A stretch of DNA of 64,000 nt, from assembly GCF_900156155.1 (NCBI RefSeq), contig NZ_FTMD01000013.1:62001-126000 (forward strand), given 5' to 3'. The position numbers were made by a program, and so were the translations under genes. Of the stretch, positions 1 through 7,904 are shown piece by piece (the stretch's first letter is position 1; each line of letters begins with the position of its first letter). Below the pieces are notes generated by a model. It saw only the letters and a list, made by a program, of their open reading frames with translations, was not told the origin of the DNA and searched no databases. Source of the DNA: Aromatoleum tolulyticum (GTDB lineage Bacteria > Pseudomonadota > Gammaproteobacteria > Burkholderiales > Rhodocyclaceae).

Positions 1-431
1 GAGACCGTCGCGCCGAGAGTCGGCAGCGCCTTGCCGAGCTTGTCGCGCAGTTCCAGCAGCAGGCGTTCGGCGGTCTTCTTGCCGATGCCGGGGATCTTCA
101 CGAGGCGTCCCGCCTCCTGCAGCGCGACCGCCTGTGCGAGATCGGTCACGGACAGGCCGGACAGCACCGCGAGCGCGGTGCGCGCGCCGATGCCGGACAC
201 CTTCAGCAGCTGGCGGAAGGCCGCGCGCTCGTCGGCGCCGGCGAAGCCGTAGAGGAAGTGGCCGTCCTCGCGCACCGCCAGATGGGTGAACAGCGTCACC
301 GGCTGGCCGTTCGCGGGCAGGCCGTAGAAGGTGCTCATCGGCACGTCGATCTCGTAGCCGACGCCGTGCACGTCGACGACGATCTGGGGCGGGTTCTTTT
401 CCAGCAGGATGCCGGTGATGCGTCCGATCAT
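1..431 (-). CDS. ruvA: Holliday junction branch-migration subunit RuvA (N-terminal part)
   Basis: Only the first 143 codons lie in the window; the 3' end runs off the left edge. The protein begins [20 protein letters not shown], a typical RuvA OB-fold start, and carries the two helix-hairpin-helix motifs [14 protein letters not shown] (near residue 80) and [15 protein letters not shown] (near residue 115). RuvA tetramers bind the four-way junction and load the RuvB motor during recombinational repair. It lies 22 nt downstream of the MenA-like gene on the same strand. RuvC and RuvB would be expected nearby but are not in view on this side. Confidence 0.95.
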   Translation of the reverse strand, partial: MIGRITGILLEKNPPQIVVDVHGVGYEIDVPMSTFYGLPANGQPVTLFTHLAVREDGHFLYGFAGADERAAFRQLLKVSGIGARTALAVLSGLSVTDLAQAVALQEAGRLVKIPGIGKKTAERLLLELRDKLGKALPTLGATV

Positions 432-453
432 GTATTCGGGTCCGAGGGTTGGG

Positions 454-1395
454 TCAGGCGTGGCGCGCGAAGGCGAGTGTCGCGGCGAGCACGAGGCCGT
501 GCAGGTTCGCGGCCGCGATCGTCAATTTGATCGCCGGGCGCAGTTCCGCCGGCTCGGTTGCGTGCTCGCGCAGCAGGCGCGCCGCGTGGAAGGACAGCAC
601 CAGCGTCAGCGCCGCCGCCGCGCAGGCCTGGGGAAGGTTGTAGCGTCCGACCTGCAGCACGAGCCAGCCGTAGGCCGCCAACGCGATCGCGAAGTAGCCC
701 CATTTTGCCGTATCGGCGCCCAGCCGCACGACCAGCGTACGCTTGCCTGCGGCCTCGTCGCCGGCGCGGTCGGGGAACTGGTTGATGAAGAGCAGGTTCG
801 CGACCAGCAGCGCGAACGAGAATCCCGCTGCGACGGGCGTCCACGCGAAGGCCCCGCGTTGCACGAAGTCCGTGCCGGCGACGACCAGCAGCCACGCTCC
901 GGCGATCGCGAATTCGCCCAGCCCGCGGCTCGCGAGCCTGAGCGGCGGCGCCGAATAGGCCCAGCCGAAAACGAGTCCCGCGAGCCCGATCGCGATCAGA
1001 CCGACACCCGAGCCGAGGGCGAGCCACAGTCCCGCGGGCACCACCAGCCCGAGCAGCGCATAGGCGAAGCGTGCGGTCTGGTCCGTCGTCAGCACGCCGT
1101 TCTGGATGAAACGGCTGCCGCCGGTGAAGGGATAGAGCCGGTCGGTGTTCGCGGCGTCGGCGCCGCTCAGCGCGTCGTGGTAGTCGTTGAGCACGTTCGC
1201 GCCGGCATGGGCGAGCAGGGCGAAGAGCACCGTCACGACCGCACGCAGCGCATCGAGCGCGACGCCGTCCGCACGCGCCGCGGCCAGCCCGATCAGGCAG
1301 CCGACCAGGGTCACGCTGAGGAAGGCGGGTCGGGTTGCCGCGAAGTAAATCCGAATGGAGGATGTCGCTGCATCCCGTCGCGGTTCAGACGCCAT
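454..1395 (-). CDS. menA: UbiA-family prenyltransferase, MenA-like (1,4-dihydroxy-2-naphthoate prenyltransferase type)
   Basis: An integral membrane protein of 313 aa with about eight hydrophobic segments. The first Asp-rich motif, [11 protein letters not shown], lies at residues 70-80 and the second, [14 protein letters not shown], at 205-218. The stretch [15 protein letters not shown] (84-98) is typical of the MenA branch rather than of UbiA or CyoE. Such enzymes transfer an isoprenoid chain to an aromatic acceptor in the inner membrane. The start overlaps the end of the upstream cold-shock/DUF1294 gene by 11 nt, so the two are probably translated together. No other menaquinone genes are visible, so the substrate is inferred from the family only. 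Confidence 0.75.
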   Translation of the reverse strand: MASEPRRDAATSSIRIYFAATRPAFLSVTLVGCLIGLAAARADGVALDALRAVVTVLFALLAHAGANVLNDYHDALSGADAANTDRLYPFTGGSRFIQNGVLTTDQTARFAYALLGLVVPAGLWLALGSGVGLIAIGLAGLVFGWAYSAPPLRLASRGLGEFAIAGAWLLVVAGTDFVQRGAFAWTPVAAGFSFALLVANLLFINQFPDRAGDEAAGKRTLVVRLGADTAKWGYFAIALAAYGWLVLQVGRYNLPQACAAAALTLVLSFHAARLLREHATEPAELRPAIKLTIAAANLHGLVLAATLAFARHA

Positions 1396-1996
1396 TGAGG
1401 AAGTTGGCGACGTTATAGCGAGCTGCTCCGATCATCAGGGCGAGGGCGAGAACGCCGAAAAACCGGAAGGTGTGCACGTAGGCGGTCTTCGACGATTTGT
1501 GCCGGAAAATGCGTTGCGCCGACAGCGCTCCCAGCCAGCCGCCGGCCAAGCCAACAAACTGCAGGTTGCTTTCCGGGATGCGCCACGCATCGCGTTCCGC
1601 TCGTCGCTTGTCGATGTTGTACATCACGAATGCGACGAGGCTCATTCCAACGATCAAGGCAATCAGCATGGTCGGAAGTTTGCCGGAGCTTACGAGCCAC
1701 AGGGGAACCGCTACATGTGCGCCGGCGATGATCGCATCCGGGCTCCAGCCCCACGGTCGACCGGCTCGTGTCGGGCGCGCGGGAGTGGTCCCCGGATACC
1801 TGACCTTAACGGCACTGGATTTCTTGTCGCTCGGCGTGACGATTTCATAGGTCACGATCTTCCCGGCCGTCGGCCTTGTCGTCGAGCCCTGCAACTCCGA
1901 GATGTGAAAGAAGTACCGTTCGTTAGTCCCGTTGGTCGTGACGAAACCGAAGCCCCGGTCGTCGTTCCACTCGGTGATCTTTCCCTGATATCGCAT
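1385..1996 (-). CDS. Cold-shock domain fused to DUF1294 membrane domain
   Basis: The protein is 203 aa from the start MRYQGKITEWND; an ATG 12 nt upstream is also possible. Residues 1-65 form a cold-shock domain with RNP1 GFGFV (15-19) and RNP2 YFFHI (28-32), expected to bind single-stranded RNA or DNA. From about residue 95 there is a DUF1294 region with hydrophobic segments and the conserved pattern YNIDKRRAERDAWRIPE, followed by GGWLGALSAQRIFRHKS. The fusion is widespread in proteobacteria but its role is unknown. The gene starts 13 nt after rng and overlaps the MenA-like gene, which points to one transcript with RNase G. A link with RNA metabolism is inference. Confidence 0.85.
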   Translation of the reverse strand: MRYQGKITEWNDDRGFGFVTTNGTNERYFFHISELQGSTTRPTAGKIVTYEIVTPSDKKSSAVKVRYPGTTPARPTRAGRPWGWSPDAIIAGAHVAVPLWLVSSGKLPTMLIALIVGMSLVAFVMYNIDKRRAERDAWRIPESNLQFVGLAGGWLGALSAQRIFRHKSSKTAYVHTFRFFGVLALALMIGAARYNVANFLNGV

Positions 1997-2009
1997 AGGG
2001 GGGCGCATC

Positions 2010-3464
2010 CTAAAGCAGCACGATGTCGAACTGTTCCTGCGAGTAGCTCGCTTCCGGGTGCAGCGAGATCTTCTTGCCGATGAAGTCCGACAGCATCGCG
2101 AGCGATTGCGATTCCTCGTCGAGGAAGAGGTCGATCACGTTCGGTGCGGCGAGCACGCGGAACTCGCGCGCGTTGAACTGGCGCGCCTCGCGCAGCAGTT
2201 CGCGCAGGATCTCGTAGCACACGGTGCGCGCGGTCTTCACCTCGCCGCGCCCGCCGCAGGTCGGGCAGGGCTCGCACAGCAGGTGGGCGAGCGATTCGCG
2301 CGTGCGCTTGCGCGTCATTTCGACCAGCCCCAGCGCGGTGAAACCGTTCACCGTCATCTTGGTGTGGTCGCGCGCGAGCGCCTTGCGGAATTCGTCGAGC
2401 ACCATGTCGCGGTGCTCGGGGTTTTCCATGTCGATGAAGTCGATGATGATGATGCCGCCGAGGTTGCGCAGGCGCAGTTGGCGGGCGATGGTCTGTGCCG
2501 CCTCGAGGTTGGTCTTGAAGATCGTGTCGTCGAAGTTGCGTGCGCCGACGAAGCCGCCGGTGTTCACGTCCACGGTGGTCATCGCCTCGGTCTGGTCGAT
2601 GATCAGGTAGCCGCCGGACTTGAGGTTCACGCGCCGCGCGAGCGCCTTCTGGATCTCCTCCTCGACGCTGTGCAGATCGAACAACGGGCGCTCGCCGCCG
2701 TAGTGCTCGAGCAGGGGCAGGACCTTGGGGCTGTATTCCGACGCGAAACTCGTGAGCTTCTGGAAGTTCTCGCGCGAGTCGACGAGGATGCGCGTGGTGT
2801 CGTCGTTGACGAGGTCGCGCAGCACGCGCTGGCCGAGGCCCAGGTCTTCGTACAGCACGCTGGGGGGGAAGCGCCCGGTCGCGCTGTTGCGGATCTCGCC
2901 CCACAGTTTGCGCAGGTAGGCGATGTCGGCCGCGAGCTCTTCGTCCGAGGCCGATTCGGCCATCGTGCGCACGATGAAGCCGCCGGCCTCGTCCTCGGGC
3001 ACGAGGCGCGTGAGCCGTTCGCGCAGCGCCTCCCGCTCGGCCTCGTCCTCGATGCGCTGCGAGATGCCGATGTGCTTTTCCTGGGGCAGGTACACCAGCA
3101 GCCTGCCGGCGATGCTGATCTGTGTCGACAGGCGCGCGCCCTTGGTGCCGATCGGGTCCTTCAACACCTGCACGGTGAGGTTCTGGCCCTCGACGAGGAT
3201 GCGTTCGATCGGCTTGCCGGTGTCGCCGTTGTGGCGGTCGCTCCAGATGTCCGCGACGTGCAGGAAGGCCGTGCGTTCGAGGCCGATGTCGATGAAGGCC
3301 GACTGCATGCCCGGCAGCACGCGCACGACCTTGCCGAGGTAGATGTTGCCGACGATGCCGCGGCTGGCGGTGCGCTCGACGTGGAGTTCCTGCACGACAC
3401 CCTGTTCGACGATCGCTACGCGCGTCTCCTGCGGCGTGAAGTTGATGAGGAATTCGATGCTCAT
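2010..3464 (-). CDS. rng: Ribonuclease G (RNase E/G family)
   Basis: RNase G is an endoribonuclease for 5' maturation of 16S rRNA and mRNA decay. From MSIEFLINFTPQETR the protein is 484 aa, close to the usual 489. It has an N-terminal S1-type RNA-binding region (about 35-120), the metal-binding Asp in TTVDVNTGGFVG (D299), the second Asp in IIIIDFIDMENPEHR (D342) and the zinc-link CPTCGGRG (400-407). It lacks the long C-terminal scaffold that defines RNase E. A longer upstream in-frame extension exists but is low-complexity and unlike the family. The gene follows maf, the common proteobacterial order. Its leader contains an inverted repeat (3478-3527). Confidence 0.96.
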   Translation of the reverse strand: MSIEFLINFTPQETRVAIVEQGVVQELHVERTASRGIVGNIYLGKVVRVLPGMQSAFIDIGLERTAFLHVADIWSDRHNGDTGKPIERILVEGQNLTVQVLKDPIGTKGARLSTQISIAGRLLVYLPQEKHIGISQRIEDEAEREALRERLTRLVPEDEAGGFIVRTMAESASDEELAADIAYLRKLWGEIRNSATGRFPPSVLYEDLGLGQRVLRDLVNDDTTRILVDSRENFQKLTSFASEYSPKVLPLLEHYGGERPLFDLHSVEEEIQKALARRVNLKSGGYLIIDQTEAMTTVDVNTGGFVGARNFDDTIFKTNLEAAQTIARQLRLRNLGGIIIIDFIDMENPEHRDMVLDEFRKALARDHTKMTVNGFTALGLVEMTRKRTRESLAHLLCEPCPTCGGRGEVKTARTVCYEILRELLREARQFNAREFRVLAAPNVIDLFLDEESQSLAMLSDFIGKKISLHPEASYSQEQFDIVLL

Positions 3465-3477
3465 GGAAAGGCTGCCA

Positions 3478-3527
3478 ATGGGAAATGCGCAAGCGCAGAC
3501 GTGAGGCACCGATTGCGCATTGCCCAT
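3478..3527 (-). repeat. Inverted repeat in the rng leader
   Basis: Two 15-nt arms (3478-3492, ATGGGAAATGCGCAA, and 3513-3527, TTGCGCATTGCCCAT) are complementary at 14 of 15 positions, separated by 20 nt. On the minus-strand transcript the hairpin would sit 13 nt upstream of the rng start codon. RNase E genes are known to be controlled through leader stem-loops; a similar role here is inference. It could instead be a terminator for maf, but no T-run follows. Confidence 0.6.
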
Positions 3528-3570
3528 CGAGGGCGCGGCCCGGCAAACCCCGGGCAGGGACCTGCCGAGC

Positions 3571-4191
3571 TTACAGGGGATAGCCGAAGGCGTCGAGGAG
3601 CTGTGCCGTTTCGAACAGCGGCAGGCCCATGATTCCGGTGTAGCTGCCGCGGATCTCCTCGATGAAGACCGCGGCGCGCCCCTGGATTCCATATGCGCCG
3701 GCCTTGTCCATCGGCTCCCCGCTTGCGACGTAGTGGCGGATCTCGGCGTCGGTGATGGGGCGGAAGCGCACTTCGCTGGCGTTGATGCAGCTGCGCGTGC
3801 GCGCGCCGTCGCTCATCGCCACCGCGGTCAGCACGCGATGCGTGCGTCCCGACAGGCGGCGCAGGATCGCGGCGGCATCGACCGCATCGGCCGGCTTGCC
3901 GATGATGTCGCCGTCGAGCTCGAGCGTCGTGTCCGCCGACAGCACGGGGTGCTGCGGCAGCGTGCGCCATTGCAGGCGCCGGCACCCGGCCTGGGCCTTG
4001 GTGAGCGCGACCCGCTCGACGTAGTGCTCGACGTCTTCGTCCGGCAGCGGCGTCTCATCGACGTCGGCGTCGGCGCCACGCTCCGTGCCGCGGAATACCA
4101 GCAGGTCGAAATGCACGCCGATCTGGCGCAGGAGCTCGCGCCGGCGCGGACTGCGCGACGCGAGATAGATGCGGGCTTGGAGGTTGCTCAT
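3571..4191 (-). CDS. maf: Maf-family nucleoside triphosphate pyrophosphatase (YhdE-like)
   Basis: A protein of 206 aa with the Maf signature SRSPRRREL (12-20), the catalytic Asp in LSADTTLELDG (D87) and the loop AGAYGIQGRAAVF near residue 155. Maf proteins hydrolyse dTTP, UTP or modified nucleotides to monophosphates, limiting misincorporation. The position directly upstream of rng matches the maf-rng pair of many proteobacteria, which favours the YhdE subgroup over YceF. The start MSNLQARIYLASRSPRR fits family N-termini. Confidence 0.93.
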   Translation of the reverse strand: MSNLQARIYLASRSPRRRELLRQIGVHFDLLVFRGTERGADADVDETPLPDEDVEHYVERVALTKAQAGCRRLQWRTLPQHPVLSADTTLELDGDIIGKPADAVDAAAILRRLSGRTHRVLTAVAMSDGARTRSCINASEVRFRPITDAEIRHYVASGEPMDKAGAYGIQGRAAVFIEEIRGSYTGIMGLPLFETAQLLDAFGYPL

Positions 4192-4326
4192 GGCTGTCGG
4201 GGGCGGGATACCGGCGGTTATTGGGGCGGATTCTACCCTCCTTGCCGTGCCGCGACCCGTGTATGCGTGTGCGGCGTCCTCGAATGCAGGCGGGGGCGGT
4301 CCGGCTTTCGGGGCCGTCCGTCATCG

Positions 4327-4352
4327 TTGTGATTGCATTTAATTGCTACAAT
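4327..4352 (+). promoter_or_regulatory. Candidate promoter for the cupredoxin operon
   Basis: An AT-rich island in otherwise GC-rich DNA holds an extended -10 (TGCTACAAT, 4344-4352) and an upstream TTGTGA (4327-4332) at a short 14-nt spacing. It lies about 120 nt before the first cupredoxin start. The rest of the 281-nt gap after maf (4192-4473) shows no gene. The assignment is by eye only. Confidence 0.4.
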
Positions 4353-4473
4353 TCGCTGGTCATCAAATGCTCGCGTGCTTATGGCCCACGTCGTCGATGC
4401 ACGCGAGCCGATCCGGCATCGTCAAACCCGGCCGGCGCCGCTGCGCCGCCCGATCATCCTGGAGCAAGTCGGT

Positions 4474-4938
4474 ATGCGCATGTCCCTCCTCTCTCTCGTC
4501 GCCGCGGCAGTCCTTTCCGCTCCCCTCGCGGCAGGCGCCGCCGATCCGGTCGCCGATGCCGCCGCAATCGTGAAGGCCGCCAACTGGGACGCGATGGAAA
4601 CGATCACGGTCGAACTCACCGAGCACAGCTTCACGCCGCAGGATCTCAAGCTCAAGGCCGGCCAGCCGTACCGACTGGTGATCAAGAACGTGGGCCAGAA
4701 GGACCACTATTACACCGCGACGGAGTTCTTCAAGTCGGTCGCGTGGCGCAAGGTGCAGACGCCCAAACCGAATGGCGGCGAGATCAAGGCGCCGTATTTC
4801 ACCGCCGTCGAAGCCTACAAGAACGGCGGCTCGGTCGAGCTCTTCTTCGTCACCGTGAACAAGGGCGAATTCGACGTCATCTGCACGATCGAGGATCACA
4901 AGGATCAGGGCATGTACGGCAAGATCGTCGTCGAATAA
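4474..4938 (+). CDS. Periplasmic cupredoxin-like protein (complete type 1 Cu site)
   Basis: The product is 154 aa with a signal peptide (MRMSLLSLVAAAVLSAPL; cleavage likely near AGAA-DPVA). The mature domain is a cupredoxin barrel with a full type 1 copper ligand set: His78 (KDHYY), then Cys137, His142 and Met147 in CTIEDHKDQGM. A 22-residue insertion (about 88-110, with WRKVQTPKPNGGEIKAPYF) lengthens the loop between the first His and the Cys. The start at 4474 has GGAG 10 nt upstream; a longer upstream extension lacks a signal sequence. It is the first gene of a three-gene unit, 10 nt before the heme-domain gene. Role: presumably electron transfer or copper binding, partner unknown. Confidence 0.8.
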   Translation: MRMSLLSLVAAAVLSAPLAAGAADPVADAAAIVKAANWDAMETITVELTEHSFTPQDLKLKAGQPYRLVIKNVGQKDHYYTATEFFKSVAWRKVQTPKPNGGEIKAPYFTAVEAYKNGGSVELFFVTVNKGEFDVICTIEDHKDQGMYGKIVVE

Positions 4939-4948
4939 GTCCGGTCCC

Positions 4949-5836
4949 ATGAAGCTTCTTCCCTCGCTCCTCCTGCTGCTGCCGTTCGCGGCGCAGGCCC
5001 AGACGCCGCAGGTGATTCCGGTGGCGAACCTCGCCGCCGCTCCGAAAGTCGATGGAGAACTGGGCGAGTGGGGCGGCAGCGGCTGGGTCAAGGTGCCGGT
5101 GAAGCCTGCGCTGGAACGCGAGGAGCGCGCGAAGTACGGTCTCGATCCGGCCGGCGAGCGTAATGTGGCGGGCAGCCTCACGGTCGAGCTCAAGGCCGGC
5201 GTCGCGGCGGGGCGCTTCTATCTTGCCGCGCGCTATCCCGACGATGCCGCCGACACCGTGCACAAGGAATGGAGCTGGCGCGGCGACAAGTACCAGCGCG
5301 AGAACCAGCTCGAGGACATGTTCGCGGTGCGCTTCCATCTCGCCGGGGACTTCGATCGCACGATGCTGTCGACCAAGGACTACAAAGTCGACGTCTGGCT
5401 GTGGTCGGCGGCGCGGACCAATGCGGGCGGCATTGCCGAGGACATGACGCACCATGTCACGACGAAGATGCAGGAATCGGCTGCCGAGTATCAGGTGAAG
5501 GACGGTCCGGTGATCTACATCTCGAAGCGCCGCGACGAAGGCGTTGCGCCCTACGAGATGCTGCCGCGCCCGAAGGAAAACAAGGGCGACCGCCTGCCGT
5601 CGTTCGTAGCGGCGAACGCTTCGGGCAGCGTCGCGGACGTCGCTGCCCGGGGCGTGTGGAAGGCCGGGCACTGGAATCTGGAATTTGCCCGTGCCCTCGA
5701 TTCGGGCCACGCGGACGACGTCGTACTCAAGGCGGGATCCCGGTTCACCGGGCAGATCGCCGTGTTCAACAAGGCCAATGCCGAGCACAAGAGCGTGTCC
5801 GAGCCGCTGGTATTCGACTTCGGTGCGGTGAAATGA
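4949..5836 (+). CDS. Ethylbenzene-dehydrogenase-gamma-like heme-b binding protein (EB_dh domain), periplasmic
   Basis: A 295-aa protein with a signal peptide (MKLLPSLLLLLPFAAQAQ). The mature part has the features of the EB_dh domain found in the gamma subunits of ethylbenzene, chlorate, selenate and dimethylsulfide dehydrogenases: an early VDGELGEWG (34-42), EDMFAVRF (122-129), WNLEFARAL (242-250) and a final AVFNKANAEHKSVSEP. In EbdC the heme b ligands are Met101 and Lys258; here Met124 and Lys281 lie at the same 157-residue separation. No molybdenum catalytic subunit or Fe-S subunit is encoded nearby. It sits between two cupredoxins, and its stop overlaps the start of the next gene. A heme-to-copper electron relay is inferred. 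Confidence 0.8.
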   Translation: MKLLPSLLLLLPFAAQAQTPQVIPVANLAAAPKVDGELGEWGGSGWVKVPVKPALEREERAKYGLDPAGERNVAGSLTVELKAGVAAGRFYLAARYPDDAADTVHKEWSWRGDKYQRENQLEDMFAVRFHLAGDFDRTMLSTKDYKVDVWLWSAARTNAGGIAEDMTHHVTTKMQESAAEYQVKDGPVIYISKRRDEGVAPYEMLPRPKENKGDRLPSFVAANASGSVADVAARGVWKAGHWNLEFARALDSGHADDVVLKAGSRFTGQIAVFNKANAEHKSVSEPLVFDFGAVK

Positions 5837-6321
5837 TGAGCATGCGGCATTCCTTGGGCGACGCCCTGCGGGCGACGCTGCTCGCTTGCCTGCTCGCGCT
5901 CGGCGCGGGGGGCGCGACGGCCGACGACGAACCGGTCGTGCGCATGCATCCGGCGCTCGCCGGCATCGACTGGTCGGAAGCGGCCGAAGTCGAGGTCGCG
6001 CTCGAGGACCACAGCTACGAGCCCGACGAGATCCGCTTCGTGGTCGGCCGGCCGTACAAGCTGGTGCTGCGCAATGTCGGTGCGGTGGCGCACGACATGG
6101 TCGGCGGCTCGCTCTTCGACGAGAAGGTGATCGCGCTGCGCATGGTGAATTCCAGCGTCGGGCGCGTGATCGCGGACGACGTGAATTCTGTCTACGTGCG
6201 GTCCCACAACAACATCGAACTCTGGTTCGTGCCGCTCAAGCCGGGCGAGTATTCCTTCTTCTGCAGCCTGCCGGGGCATCGCGAGGACGGCATGGAAGGG
6301 GTCGTCCGCGTCGTTCCGTAG
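5833..6321 (+). CDS. Periplasmic cupredoxin-like protein (second copy, complete type 1 Cu site)
   Basis: A 162-aa protein with an N-terminal signal peptide (cleavage around GGATA-DDEP). Type 1 copper ligands are all present: His87 (GAVAHDMVGG), Cys144, His149 and Met154 in CSLPGHREDGM. It resembles the first cupredoxin in layout (IDWSEAAEVEVALEDHSYEPDEI parallels its METITVELTEHSFTPQDL segment), so the two are probably divergent paralogues. Three ATGs compete for the start (5833, 5836, 5842); the first forms an ATGA overlap with the heme-protein stop, arguing for translational coupling. It ends 8 nt from the convergent rlmH. Confidence 0.8.
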   Translation: MMSMRHSLGDALRATLLACLLALGAGGATADDEPVVRMHPALAGIDWSEAAEVEVALEDHSYEPDEIRFVVGRPYKLVLRNVGAVAHDMVGGSLFDEKVIALRMVNSSVGRVIADDVNSVYVRSHNNIELWFVPLKPGEYSFFCSLPGHREDGMEGVVRVVP

Positions 6322-6329
6322 GCTGCCGC

Positions 6330-6800
6330 TCACTCCCGGTGGTAAGGGTGGTTCTTCAGCACCGTCCAGGCGCGGTACAGCGCTTCGGCCAGCAGCGGGC
6401 GCACCAGCGCATGCGGAAGCGTGAGGCTCGACAGGCGGATACGCTCGTGCGCGCTCGATTTCAGGGCCGGCGACAGGCCGTCGGGGCCGCCGACGATCAG
6501 CGCTGCGTCGGCTCCATCGGCCTGCCAGGCTTCCAGTCGGCGCGATAGTTCGACGGTCGTGAGGTCGCTGCCGCGCTCGTCGAGGATGATGCGGCGACAG
6601 CGCGGCGGCAGGGCTGCCTCGATGCGCGTCGCCTCGGCCGCCATCATCGCTTCGACGGTCTTGCCGGTGGTGCGCGGCTCGGCCTTCACCTCGACGAGCT
6701 GCAGCGGCAGTTCGCGCGGCATGCGGCGCGCGAACTCGTCGAAGCCGGCCTCGACCCACGCGGGCATGCGCGTGCCGACGGCGACGATCAGCAGTTTCAT
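6330..6800 (-). CDS. rlmH: 23S rRNA (pseudouridine-1915-N3)-methyltransferase RlmH
   Basis: This 156-aa SPOUT methyltransferase methylates pseudouridine 1915 in helix 69 of 23S rRNA on assembled 70S ribosomes. Family marks are the start [15 protein letters not shown], the SAM-binding [11 protein letters not shown] (101-111), [12 protein letters not shown] and the invariant C-terminus NHPYHRE. Length matches the E. coli protein (155 aa). It follows rsfS on the same strand, the usual order of this conserved rsfS-rlmH pair. Confidence 0.97.
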   Translation of the reverse strand: MKLLIVAVGTRMPAWVEAGFDEFARRMPRELPLQLVEVKAEPRTTGKTVEAMMAAEATRIEAALPPRCRRIILDERGSDLTTVELSRRLEAWQADGADAALIVGGPDGLSPALKSSAHERIRLSSLTLPHALVRPLLAEALYRAWTVLKNHPYHRE

Positions 6801-6852
6801 GCTTGAGTATGCAGGAGGCGCGGTCGGCCCGGGGCCGGCCGCAGGGGGCGTG

Positions 6853-7221
6853 TCACTGCGCGGCGACGTCTGCCGTAGTGCGGCCGCGCCGCAGGGTCGA
6901 GGGGGCGGCCCACAGTTCCTCGAGGTTGTAGTAACTACGGATCGCCGGCTGCATGATGTGCACGACGATGTCGCCGAGGTCGACGAGCACCCATTCCCCG
7001 GTTTCCTCGCCTTCCACGCTGACGACCGGGGCGCCGGCTTCGCGGACCTTTTCCTGCACGTTGCGCGCCAGAGCCCGCGTCTGGCGGTTGGAGTCGCCGG
7101 TGGCGATGACGATGCGGTCGAACAGCGAGGTCAATCGGGTCGTGTCGATGACTTCGATGTCCTTGGCCTTGATGTCTTCGAGTGCGGCGACGACGGTCTT
7201 TTCGAGTGTGCGGGTGTCCAT
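6853..7221 (-). CDS. rsfS: Ribosomal silencing factor RsfS
   Basis: The protein is 122 aa from [21 protein letters not shown]. RsfS binds L14 on the large subunit and blocks 50S-30S joining when nutrients are short. Conserved segments are [21 protein letters not shown] and [21 protein letters not shown]. The start codon overlaps the nadD stop (TGATG), so the pair is translationally coupled. A longer upstream extension exists in frame but is nadD sequence in another frame. Confidence 0.95.
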   Translation of the reverse strand: MDTRTLEKTVVAALEDIKAKDIEVIDTTRLTSLFDRIVIATGDSNRQTRALARNVQEKVREAGAPVVSVEGEETGEWVLVDLGDIVVHIMQPAIRSYYNLEELWAAPSTLRRGRTTADVAAQ

Positions 7222-7904
7222 CAGGTTCTGCGGTAAAGGTGGTGCAGCCCAATATAGTCGAGAACCGAATCGGGCAGCAAATAGCGGGCGCTCTGCCCGC
7301 CGCGGATGAGGTCGCGGATCAGCGACGCGGAGATCGCCAGCGGCGTCATGTCGAAGGGAACCACCCGTCCGGCAGGGCTCCGGTGCAGGACGGCGGGGTC
7401 CGTGTCGATGCGACCCGCGCACGCCGCGTCGAGTTCCGGCGACAGCGTGCCGGGCCAGCGCCGGCCATGCGGGGCGAAGCCCGGGCGGTTGGCGACCGCG
7501 ATGTGGGCGAGAGCGAAGAGCTCCTGCCAGCGGTGCCAGCCCGGCAATCCGTTGAAGGCGTCGGCACCGAGGATCAGCACCAGCGGGCGCTGCGCCCCGT
7601 GCAGTGCGCGCAGGCGCTCCAGCGTCAGCACCGTGAAGCTCTTGCTCGACGCGAACACTTCGCCGTCGTCGACGGCGAGGCCCGGATTGCCGGCGCTCGC
7701 CAGCTGCACCATCGCCAGGCGGTCGGCGGCAGGGGACTGTGGCACATCGCGGTGCGGCGGCTGGCCGGCCGGGATCAGCACGACCTGCGCGAGCCCGAGC
7801 GCCTCGCGGGCCTCTTCGGCGAGGCGCAGGTGGCCGAAATGGATCGGGTCGAAGGTGCCGCCCAGCACCCCCAGTGCGCCCGCGTCAGGCTTGCTCGGGG
7901 ACAT
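7221..7904 (-). CDS. nadD: Nicotinate-nucleotide adenylyltransferase
   Basis: A 227-aa enzyme that makes nicotinate adenine dinucleotide from NaMN and ATP in NAD synthesis. It has the nucleotidyltransferase motif GGTFDPIHFGHL (15-26) and the C-terminal ISASLIRDLIRGG, equivalent to the ISSTxIR motif. A substrate loop GQPPHRD is near residue 50. Its start overlaps the preceding membrane-protein gene by 20 nt, and its stop overlaps rsfS, so it is embedded in a tightly packed operon. Confidence 0.96.
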   Translation of the reverse strand: MSPSKPDAGALGVLGGTFDPIHFGHLRLAEEAREALGLAQVVLIPAGQPPHRDVPQSPAADRLAMVQLASAGNPGLAVDDGEVFASSKSFTVLTLERLRALHGAQRPLVLILGADAFNGLPGWHRWQELFALAHIAVANRPGFAPHGRRWPGTLSPELDAACAGRIDTDPAVLHRSPAGRVVPFDMTPLAISASLIRDLIRGGQSARYLLPDSVLDYIGLHHLYRRT

